A stretch of DNA of 64,000 bases from Hordeum vulgare subsp. vulgare (lineage: Eukaryota; Streptophyta; Magnoliopsida; Poales; Poaceae), in assembly GCF_904849725.1 (NCBI RefSeq), contig NC_058524.1:355381823-355445822 (forward strand). The letters run 5' to 3'. The position numbers and the translations under genes are program-made. Below are positions 32,236-41,814 of the stretch, piece by piece (positions within the stretch are counted from its first letter, which is position 1; the number at the start of each line of letters is the position of its first letter). The notes under the pieces are model-generated. The model had not been told where the DNA came from. It was given only the letters and a program-made list of their open reading frames with translations, and did not search any database.

Positions 32236-33735
32236 TGATCACCCACAAGTATAGGGGATGAATCATAGTCCTTTCCATAAGTAAGAGTGTCAAACCTAAC
32301 GAGGAGCAAAAAGAAATGATAAGTGGTTTTCAGCAAGGAATTCTCTACAAGTGTTGTAAGTAACAGTGATAGATAGTTTTGCAGCAAGATACTACGTAAC
32401 AAGTGACAAGTAAAAATAGTAGAAAATGTGCGGCAAGGTATCCCAATGCTTTTTCTAGCAAAGGACAGGCCTGAAAGTACTCTTATATTAAGAAAGTGCT
32501 CCCAGGGACACATGTGAATATCTATCTAGTCAGGTTCATCATATTGAGTTGATTCGTGTTTCCTAATTTGATAATTTGATATGTGGGTGGACCGGTGTTA
32601 AGGTGTTGTTCTTACTTGAACTAACAATATACTTATGATTAACCCCTCTTGCAAGCATCCGCAACTACGAAAGAAGATATAATACAAATCTAACCATAGT
32701 ATGAAACATGAGGATCCAAATAAGCCCCTAATGAAGCAACACATAAACTGCATTTAAGCTTCTGTTACTCTCACAACCCATCATCTACTTGTTACTACAC
32801 AATGACTTCCCTTAGGCCCATAACATGGTGAAGTGTCATGTAGTCGACATTCACTTGACACCACTAAAGGAAGTAAGAACATACATATCATCAAAATATT
32901 GAACGAATACCAACTTTATATGATTACTTATAACCATACTTCTCCAATGTCCTCAGGAACAACAGTAACAACTCACACCTCATAAACATGTTCAACATCA
33001 CATGTATGAGAATAATGATGAAGGATCTGAACATAATGTCTTCAATTAGGTAATCCAACTAGCATCAACTACAACATGAAATTAACACAACTAGCAACCC
33101 AAAGGTACCAATCTAAGGTTTTGAGACAAAGGTTGAATACACGAGATGAACTAGGGTTGTAGATGACATGGTGTTGATGAAGATTTGTCCTCCCATGAAG
33201 GAGGAAACCTTGGTGATGACGATGGCTTCGATTTCCCCTCCCGGAGAGGAATTCCTCTAATAGAATTGCTCTGCCGGAGAGCAAAAGGGCCTCTGCCCAG
33301 GTTTCTGCCACGATATGGCGGTGCTTCCTCCCAAAAATTATCTCTTATTTTTTTTCTAGGGTAAAACACGCCATATAGGAGAAGAGAGGCATCGGAGGGC
33401 CACCAGGGGCCCCACAAGCCATGAGGTCGCGGCCTGGGGGCGCCCTATTGTCTTGTGCACAGCTATCTGACCCTCTTTATGTATTTTTGGCCCAATTATT
33501 CTTATATATTCGAGAAAAATTCTTCGTGATGTTTCAAGTCATTTGGAGCAACTGGATTTTTTGACCTTTTTCTCAGTTTCTCGGTCTAGAATTTCAGTTT
33601 CTATATACTTCCCTCTTTGTTATGTACCTTGGATATTCAGACAGAAAAGGCATAAGAATTACATAATAATTGGTAATAATGTACTATAATAATACAAATA
33701 TCAATAAAGATTCGTGATGCAAAATGGACGTATCA
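32236..33735 (-). repeat. Element B 3' LTR (1500 bp)
   Basis: It spans TGATCACCCACAAGTATAGG to ATGGACGTATCA. A polypurine tract (reverse complement of ACTGCCCCAAGCTTAGA) follows immediately to the right, which fixes orientation. The flank at 32231-32235 is TTGGG; its partner would lie outside the window. Confidence 0.85.
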
Positions 33736-34696
33736 ACTGCCCCAAGCTTAGACCTCGCTTGTCCTCAAGCGAAAGTCGAGCTCGAGAATAATGGACACAT
33801 GATTTGAGAAGGAGAAGTCGATAAAATAAAATACGGACATGAGAGCATCATGCATATTAGCATAGCAACAAATATTTTATCATATATCTTCTCATAAACA
33901 ATTAACAATCCATTCACAATTATAGGAGTATGAAGCCTAAACTTTATTGACAAACAACAAACTATGCTCTAAGTCGCTAGGACATTCATAATTAAACATA
34001 TTTCAGAGGAGAGTCTATGTAAGATCTTTCTTATTGGCAAGTTCACATACTCAACTATCATTTATTCTTCCATGATTGATCATATTCAAGTCATGATTTT
34101 GGAGCTCATGTTTCATAGGGCACATAGGAAGATAGGGGCTTAAATGATTTGCCACCCAACTCATTTACCTCAAGGATAGTGTGAACAATAATGAATCATG
34201 ATCATCTACATTCACTTGGATATATAAATCTGAATATTTCCTCAACACATGATGCTTGCCACTATAGAATTAATAAGTGAAAAGAAGAACGAATATAGTG
34301 ACTCATGCACAAGATTAAACTTCAAAGACAAAATATAGGCCCTTCGCAGAGGGAACCAGAGGTTGTCATTCGCTTTTAGGTTTCTGAATGTGCAAACTCT
34401 TAATCCAAAGGAACGTCACTTTATATTACCCCTTGTGATGGCAAACTTTATTATGCAGTCTATCGCTTTTATTTCTTTGCCATCACTAGATCGTACAAAG
34501 TTTATTTTCCCTTGGAATAAAAGACCATACATATTCAGGAGCAACTTTATATTGCTTGGTGCACAGATGAAAACTTACTTGATGGATCTTTCTGAATCCA
34601 TCGGTAGGTATGCTGGATTCTCATGGTAAGAAAGTGGGTTTCAGGGTTATGGATGCAAAAGTAGTATCTCTACTTAGTGCGGATTTTTTGGGCTAG
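33736..34696 (-). other. 3' internal noncoding region of element B
   Basis: It starts with the polypurine tract at 33736-33752. No gene is supported. Sequence such as GAACGTCACTTTATATTACC near 34410 is typical of the spacer between pol and the 3' LTR in this group. It is cut at 34696 by solo LTR S with GCTAG as left flank. Confidence 0.6.
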
Positions 34697-35538
34697 TGAT
34701 CACCCACAAGTATAGGGAGTCAATCGTAGTCCTTTTGGTAAGTGATAGTGACGAACGCGACCAGGAGCAGAAGGAAATGACAAGAAGTTTTAGCCAACAT
34801 AATTTCTGCAAGCACTGAAATAGCGGTAACAAGTTGTTTGATAGGAAGATAATTGTAACAAGTAACAAGTAGCAATAGTAAAAATAAGTGCAGCTAGGTA
34901 GCCCAATCATTTTGTGGCAAAGGATGGGTCGGAATAGTTTCTTATAATAGGCAAAGCATTCTTGAGGGCACACGGGAATTTCATCTAGTCACTTCCTATC
35001 TGTTTTGTTAATTCTCGTTCGGTACTTTGATAATTATATACGTGGGTGGACCGGTGCTTGGGTGTTGTTCTTACTTGAACAAGCCTCCCACTTATGATTA
35101 ACCCTCCCTCAAGCATCTGCAACTACGAGAAAAGTATTCAGAATAAATTATAACCATAGCATTAAACATAGGGATCCAAATAAGCTTCTTCCAAAATAAC
35201 ACATGAACTAGGGTTTACGTTTGTGTCACTCTCGTAATCCACTATCTAATAACTACTCCACAATGCATTCTATTAGTCCCAAAGATGGTGAAGTGTTATG
35301 GAGTCGATGTTCGCATAATACCAGATAAGGAATCGCAACATTCATATCATCAAAATATCGAATGAATATAAATTTCACATGACTACTTGCAACACGATTT
35401 CTCCTGTGGCCTCTAAGAACCCACAACTGTAGGGGATCATTTGTAGCCTTTTTTGATAAGTAAGAGTGTCAAACCCAACGAGGACCTAAAGGTAGAATTA
35501 ATATTCTCTCAAGTTCTACTAACCACCGATACAAATCT

Positions 35539-36114
35539 TGTCGTGGTAACGATTCCGACAATAGAAAGAGGGTAGGATAACGGAGCATGATCTCTCAAGA
35601 TGCACATGGGTGACACGGTGGTTTTAGCGAGTTCAGGCCTCTCAAAGTGGAGATAACAACCCTACGTCTCGTGCTCCGGAGAGGCTTTGTTTTATCTGTC
35701 ATGGACATGAGTTACATGGTATAGAGAGAGCCAGAGCTCCAGGGAAGGAATGAGCCCACAGCGGGGAGAAGAAGATGATGTCCCTAGCTATGTGGAGGGG
35801 GTGGCTTATATAGAGTGTGCCACCTCCTCACCTCTTATGTTACAAGATGGGGCATTGATGCCATAATGTCAGCCCACTACAGATGTCTTGCCGACTATTG
35901 GTATGCATGACCGAGTGAGTGATACGACCGAGTGGTTGACTGTCATCCGAGTGTTTGGAATGTACTTGTCTGAGTGGATCCATATCGAGTGGATTAGATG
36001 TTGTCACGATCCAGTAGGAATTTCCCTTGTAGTCCTTAAACTAATAATGAGGTGCCCTTGGGTAGGACGTATTGGTCAGACCTATGACCCTACCCTAGGG
36101 CCATATCCCCGTCA
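35539..36114 (-). repeat. Element G 3' LTR
   Basis: It spans TGTCGTGGTAACGATTCCGA to CCATATCCCCGTCA. The adjacent TTAGCCCCCGAATGG on the right is the reverse complement of a short polypurine-like tract. Confidence 0.85.
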
Positions 36115-36587
36115 TTAGCCCCCGAATGGATCAGGGTCCGAGTGGTGAAGGTGTCGATGTAAATCTTGTAGCAGCAGACCGAACTTGAACGTGCTTCAGG
36201 GCCTTGCAAAATTATGCGTTGATTGAAGTCTTCATCATTCGCCCTGATCGATTCCGCTGAGTAGTACGTCCAAGTGAACTTAAGAATTGAAGTAGATCCG
36301 AGTGACCAGCAGGATCTTGAGACTCTGACTGACTGCTGGTAGTCGGTTGGAATCTGTTGAATCTGTTGAACTTGGATGTTGTTGGTGGACCTGACCAAGA
36401 AGAATGTTTCTTTTTTGTATTTCTCTTCTAGTGGGGGCACTCTAAGTGCATCCACTGGGTGTAGTCCTCGAGCCTCTGTCGGACTAGGTGAGTCTGGCAG
36501 AGGGTTTAAGTCATCCAATGCTCGTCATGTTGAATGTTTGTTGTATCTGTATTATATGATTTCTAGATCAAAGTCAAGTCTCTCAGA
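36115..36587. other. Spacer of element G between 3' LTR and 69-bp array
   Basis: It has repeated GAGTG/CGAGTG words but no clear period. A minus-strand ORF at 36090-36518 (142 aa) crosses the LTR edge and has no recognisable domain. Confidence 0.5.
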
Positions 36588-37318
36588 GTTGTTTTTAACT
36601 TAGGCGATACGGGGTCGCAGCTAAGTTCCCGAGTGTGGAGCGTGTCTGTACTCGGAGTAGTTTTTAACTTAGGCGATATGGAGCCGCAGCTAAGCCCCCG
36701 AGTGTGGAGCGTGTCCGTACTCAGAGTTGTTTTAACTTAGGTTATACAGGGTCGCAGCTAAGCCTCCGAGTGCGGAGCATGTCCGCACTCAGAGTTGTTC
36801 TTAACTTAGGCGATACGGAGTCGCAGCTAAGGCCCCGAGTGTGGAGCATGTCCGCACTCGGAGTTGTTTTTAACTTAGGCGATACGGAGTCCCAGCTAAG
36901 TCCCCGAGTGTGGAGCATGTCCGCACTCGGAGTTGTTTTTAACTTAGGCGATACGGAGTCGCAACTAAGCCCCCGAGTGTGGAGCATGTCCGCACTCGGA
37001 GTTGTTTTTAACTTAGGCGATACGGAGTCGCAGCTAATTCCCCGAGTGTGGAGCATGTCCGCACTCGAAGTTGTTTTTAACTTAGGCAATACAGAGTCGC
37101 AGCTAAGTTCCCGAGTGTGGAGCTTGTCCGCACTCGGAGTTGTTTTTAACTTAGGCGATACGGAGTCGCAGCTAAGCCCCAGAGTGTGGAGCATGTCCAC
37201 ACTCGGAGTTGTTTTTAACTTAGGCGATACGGAGTCGCAGCTAAGTCCCCGAGTGTGGAGCATGTCCGCACTCAGAGTTGTTTTTAACTTAGGCGATACG
37301 GAGTCGCAGCTAAGCTGA
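36588..37318. repeat. 69-bp tandem array, about 10.6 copies
   Basis: Unit core: GTTGTTTTTAACTTAGGCGA, then TACGGAGTCGCAGCTAAG, then CCCCGAGTGTGGAGCATGTC, then CGCACTCGGA. Copy starts lie near 36588, 36657, 36726, 36794, 36863, 36932, 37001, 37070, 37139, 37208 and 37277. One copy is 68 bp, the rest 69. Because 69 is a multiple of three, long ORFs are open on both strands (plus 36704-37318, minus 36742-37464). Neither is a recognisable protein. Confidence 0.95.
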
Positions 37319-37930
37319 GCGATGGCTCGCGGGGCAGCCGAATGATGAAGACGTGCGACACGGAGTGGCGATGTGCATGGCATCCAAGTAAGGTAGACGA
37401 TTCTGGCTGAGTGGCAACGCGCGGGGCGACCAAGTGATGTATGTCGAGGAGGCGTCCGACCCACTGACGGCCAGCGGGGCGGCTTTGTCCACTACGTCAT
37501 TGAAGGGGCTTCCGAACACGTGAAAACGCATGAACGATCGTTGCGGCGACTGAGCCTGAGCAGCGACGAGGATGGCGCACGGATGCGTCGAGTAACCTAT
37601 GTATAAAAAATAGCACAAGCCAGCATAAAAAATTATCAAAGTAATATGATCTTTTCTGAAATAGTTCGTGTAAATTGCACCCATAGACAACCACTGGGTG
37701 TGCCACGTGATTGCTGGTTCGGAACCAGCAAGAGTCTAAAAGAGTGAAGGATCCGGCTGAACTCGTTTGAGTACTGGACCCAAACGAAGCGGAAGTGAAG
37801 TGTTCCCACATAAAAATAAACAACCGAGTGCAGAGGTACACTCCGTGGTGTGGCCTTCGAGTGAACGTCATGTGCGACTTCCTCGACACTCGGTAATGTT
37901 TATTTAATAGAATGCAATCTGTGAAAAAAT
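37319..37930. other. Spacer of element G between arrays
   Basis: 37319-37500 contains further degenerate GGGGCGACCGAGTGATG-type words. 37560-37900 is unrelated, AT-richer sequence with no supported gene. Confidence 0.45.
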
Positions 37931-38625
37931 GACTTAGCTGCCTGACGACGCGCGGGGCGGTCGAGCGAAGTAGACACGTCCGGCTGAGTGGCGACGTGTT
38001 GGGCGGTCAAGCGATGAAGACGCGTCTAGCTGAGTGGAGACACGCGGGGCGACCGAGTGATGACACGCAGAGCAACCAGGTGACGAAGGAGCCTCCAGCC
38101 GAGTGACGACACGCGAAGCTGCTGAGTGACGAAAGAGCGTCCAATCGAGTGGCGGCACGCGGAGCTGCCGAGTGACGAAAGAGCGTCCAATCGAGTGGCG
38201 GCACGCGGAGCTGCCGAGTGACGAAGGAGTCTCCAGCCGAGTGAGGGTGGCTTGTCTTGCTGACTGGCGATACGCGAAGCTACCGAGTGCTGACGATAGA
38301 TCCGAGTGAGGGACGGTGCGCAGGGCGGCTGAGCGCTGACGACGCGTCCGACTGAGTGACAGCATGCAGGGCGGCCGAGTGATGACGAGACATCCGACTA
38401 AGGGGCGGCGCGCGGGGCGACCGAGTGCTCACGACGCGTCGGACTGCATGACGGCATGCAGGGCGGCCGAGTGATGACGACGCGTCCGACGGAGTGACGA
38501 CGCGTGGGGCGGCCGAGTGCGGACGATGTGTGTCCGACTGATCGACACTGCGCAGAGCGGCTGAGTGATGACGATGCGTCCGACCGAGCGAGAGCATGTA
38601 GGTCGACCGAGTCACTGCATGTTGG
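37931..38625. repeat. Degenerate tandem array, period about 46 bp
   Basis: It is built from variants of GCGGGGCGGCCGAGTGATGA and GACGCGTCCGACTGAGTGAC. The clearest pair (from 38128 and 38174) repeats GACGAAAGAGCGTCCAATCG onward at 46 bp with near identity. Elsewhere unit lengths vary and substitutions are frequent. Minus-strand ORFs at 37934-38365 and 38280-38639 translate the repeat (SSLGSSACRHS-like) and are not convincing genes. Confidence 0.85.
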
Positions 38626-39640
38626 TCATCTGTATGCAAAATTCATTTGAAATAATTTCTGTTTGTCATCGTGTTAGTAGCTCGAATGGACATTCCGTCT
38701 GAATAAACTATTGTTCGGAGACGATGACGGACAAGTGGCCATTAGTAGCAAACGTAGCTGTGAATATTTCTGGATGGATTAAGCGTCCTTGTTGAAACGG
38801 TCAGCCCATCCTTGCATGGTATTATGAGCGCCACGTCCTTCCATTTTCTGTGCTTGAACGCATTTACGTGCATGCACCTAATTCAGGAGGAGGTGTCCCA
38901 CATACCTTGCATGGTTTAGAGGAAAAAATGGCCATGTCCAGCAGCTAGCGACCGGGAAAGAAAACGTTGCCCGCGTGGAGGCGTGGCCCTTCCTGGCTTT
39001 TGCACTCACTCCTTCAAAAGCATGTGCCACGTCCCTCAGTGAAACGGTTAGCCCACATTCTTCCCCTTCCCATTAATCTCGTTGGAGATCACCATGGCTC
39101 TCTGGTTCTTTTTCTTGCACGCGTTACCTGCATGCACGTAATCAAGTAGTGGCTCCCATGTCTAGGGCATCGAAGAAGTTGCCTCACATCTTGAATGAAT
39201 ACATGCGAGAGGTGTTAGTGGAAACGGCCGGTCTGGCCATGCATGTAATTCGAAATTAAAACATGGAAGTTACTGAGTGCATGCGAAGGGAGTTGAAGAA
39301 ACATGTTGGAGTCGTGAGAGCTCTGTCGCAGGAGAGACGACTGGTCTGACCGGAATCAGTCGGCAGCTGAGTGGTGCCGACGAGGTGGACGAGCGGCTGG
39401 CCGTAGCCCAGACGCAGGACGACGCAGACAATGGCGAGGCCAACGCAAGCACTAGTAGCCGCGTTTCACTGCTCGGCGAGCTGGAGCTGCCCGCCGGTCG
39501 GAGCGGCGCTTCGACGTCCGCGGAGCCAGGCCGAGCGCAGACGGCCAGTCGTCGTGCACAGTCTCCTGAGGGACCTGGACGAGCTTTAGCAGGCTTACGT
39601 GTGTGAGCCTTCGGCGAAGGCTTTGCAGATGAAGCCGAAG
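38626..39640. other. Single-copy spacer of element G
   Basis: It has mixed composition. 38760-39250 has AT-richer sequence with two diverged copies of a segment mentioning CCTTCC, ACGTAATC/ACCTAATTC and CATGCACGTA words (near 38790-38900 and 39020-39150), suggesting an old duplication. 39277-39606 is GC-rich and open on both strands without a domain. Confidence 0.4.
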
Positions 39641-39659
39641 GTGACAACAATGAAGCGGA

Positions 39660-39970
39660 CGACGCCGGCGGTTGCGTGTCATGACGATGAGGCGGAGGAC
39701 GCTGGTGACCGAGCGTGACGACCATGATCGGGACGATGTCGGTGGCCGCACACGATGACCGAGGCGGAGGATGCCGGTGGCCGCGCACAACAACGATGAG
39801 GCAGCGGACGTCGGTGGCTGCGCACGACGACCATAAGGCGAAGGACGCCGGTGGCCGCGCATGACAACCGTGAGGCAGCAGACGTCGGTGGCTGCGCACG
39901 ACGACCATAAGGCAAAGGACGCCGGTGGCCGCGCATGACAACCATGAGGCGGACGACGCCGGCGGTTGAA
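39660..39970. repeat. GC-rich tandem array, about 37-bp unit in 74-bp pairs
   Basis: Units alternate GGACGCCGGTGGCCGCGCAT and GACGTCGGTGGCTGCGCACG, each followed by GAC[A/G]ACC[A/G]TGAGGC-like sequence. The higher-order repeat is 74 bp (copies at 39811 and 39885 nearly identical), with older copies to the left. Minus-strand ORFs across it (39270-39941, 39452-40093, 39679-40104) read repeated CAATGV/RLMVVV-type peptides in shifting frames, as expected from a period not divisible by three. Confidence 0.85.
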
Positions 39971-40007
39971 GGAATAACCATATGCATCATGGCTTGATAG
40001 ACGCCAA

Positions 40008-40025
40008 GCCCCAAGGTGGGCGCCA
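40008..40025 (-). promoter_or_regulatory. Primer-binding site of element G
   Basis: On the minus strand TGGCGCCCACCTTGGGGC follows the LTR by 2 nt. This resembles primer sites of other Triticeae gypsy elements that begin TGGCGCCCACC. It fixes G's orientation as minus. Confidence 0.7.
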
Positions 40026-40027
40026 AC

Positions 40028-40604
40028 TGTCGCGGTAACGATTCGACAATAGAAAGAGGATAGGATAACGGAGCATGATCTATCAAGATGCACATGGGTG
40101 ACACGGTGGTTTTAGCGAGTTCAGGCTTCTCACAGTGGAGATAACAACCCTACGTCTCGTGCTCCGGAGAGGCTTTGTTTTATCTGTCATGGACATGAGT
40201 TACATGGTATAGAGAGAGCGAGAGCTCCAGGGAAGGAATGAGCCCGCAGCGAGGAGAAGAAGAAGATGTCCCTAGCTGTGTGGAGGGGGTGGCCTATATA
40301 GAGTGCGCCACCTCCTCACCTCTTATGTTACAAGATGGGGCATTGATGCCATAATGTCAGCCCACTACAGATGTCTTGCCGACTGTTGGTATTTGCATGA
40401 CCGAGTGAGTCATACGGCCGAGTGGTTGACTGTCATCCGAGTGGATGGAATGTACTTGTGTGAGTGGATCCGTACCGAGTGGATTAGATGTTGTCACGAT
40501 CCAGTATGAATTTCCCTTGTAGTCCTTAAACTAATAATGAGGTGCTCTTGGGTAGGACGTATTGGTCAGACCTATGACCCTACCCTAGGGCTATATCCCC
40601 GTCA
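40028..40604 (-). repeat. Element G 5' LTR
   Basis: It spans TGTCGCGGTAACGATTCGAC to CTATATCCCCGTCA, collinear with 35539-36114, and is followed by target duplication ACTCT. Confidence 0.85.
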
Positions 40605-41814
40605 ACTCTACCTGTGCAAACGCTTACTTTACCGAGAAAAAGTATTAAACTATTTTGCGAAAAAAGAGCAAGTATATAAAAGGTAGGGTTGATTAGTAGA
40701 AAGCTTTTTGTGTAACGTAAGAGAAAGATTGTCCATAGGCAATTGAATATAACATGATACATACTTATCATGTGCAATGAGGCAGAGCCATAAGCTAACA
40801 CACTTTCCGTACTTGGATCATATGCACTTGTGATTGGACCTCTAGCAAGCATCCACAACTAATAGGAATCATTAAGGAAAACCCAACCATAGCATTCAAC
40901 ATTGAGTACTCTTTACTCCCATACGTGCACAAGTCCCTTACTCGGGTGTAAGTTTCTGTCACTCTCGCCACCCACTATAAGCTAATCATGAACATATTGC
41001 AAACCTCAAACGTTTATCCTTCACGTGTGTGCCTCACGGAAGGCACCTTAGGACAACACCATATCAACAGACAACTCATATCAATAACATCATATCACAA
41101 TTGACCCGTATGACAAAACGTATCTACTCAAACATCATAGGATGACCACATATCAGTGGCAAATAGTACGTAGTATTGAGCACCATGTTTAAGTAGAAAG
41201 TTACAGCAGGAATTTCCCCTCTATTCCATGGCCTCGAGCCCCTCCGGGGTTGCATCTCCCTCTCTGTTCTCTTCTGTTTCGCATTCCTGTTTTTCGGCCC
41301 TTCACCGTTTCTTAAATTACCTGAGACCCGTAACTCCGATCGGGATGAAATTTTTAGGGGTTTTTTATCCATAAATTATCTTTTTTGCACCAGAAGAAGA
41401 GACCCAACCGCCATACGATGTGGCCACGAGGGACCACCCCATGCCAGGGGGTATGGACCGCACCCTAGAACCTAGTGGAGGTTGTGGGCCTCCATTTGTG
41501 TGTATTCCACCTCCCAAAAATCACATATATACTAAAAAAATCTCCGGAAATTTTTGTCGCATTCGCAGTTCGTTTGATATGCATATTCTACGGAACACAA
41601 AACATGCAACAAACAGGAACTGGCACCTCGCACTGGATCAATATGTTAGTCCAATAAATCATATAAAATGTGGCCAAATATATGTGAAGAGAGGCGATTT
41701 CTTATGCATGGTGGTAGATACACACCCTTCATTATATGTGGCGAACTATATGTGAAAGCTGTATAATATTTGCCTGGAATAATCAAAAATTATAGATACG
41801 ACACAGACATATCA
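40605..41814 (-). repeat. Element C 3' LTR, main part
   Basis: It continues the LTR begun at 35414 and ends GACATATCA at 41814. Relative to the 5' LTR it lacks about 185 bp (the equivalent of about 46960-47145) and has about 60 extra bp near 41690-41752. The polypurine tract, reverse complement of GCATCCCCAAGCTTAA, follows at 41815. Confidence 0.8.

Larger units (their letters stand above)
35539..40604 (-). mobile_element. Element G: non-autonomous LTR element made of three tandem-repeat arrays
   Basis: LTRs of 576 and 577 bp (35539-36114 and 40028-40604) have TG/CA ends. The flanks are AATCT (35534-35538) and ACTCT (40605-40609), and the intact C LTR has ACTCT at this site. A primer site at 40008-40025 (minus strand) lies 2 nt from the right LTR, giving minus orientation. 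The 3.9-kb internal region has no gag-pol motif but holds tandem arrays with periods of 69, about 46 and about 37 bp. By eye the LTRs differ at roughly 24 sites. Confidence 0.85.

Noticed and set aside
34697..35413. Pairing this LTR piece with 32236-33735 as one short element
   Set aside because: 32236-33735 is far closer to 54572-54933, and 34697-35413 rejoins 47695-48495 with its own target duplication.
36742..37464. 240-residue minus-strand ORF (and the plus-strand 204-residue ORF) as genuine proteins
   Set aside because: Both are translations of the 69-bp array, open because the period is a multiple of three.
36588..38625. CRISPR-like array
   Set aside because: Units are contiguous tandem repeats with no unique spacers, and the window is a plant genome.
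39270..40104. Three overlapping minus-strand ORFs in element G as a gag gene
   Set aside because: They read the 37-bp repeat in shifting frames and show no gag, zinc-knuckle or capsid motif.
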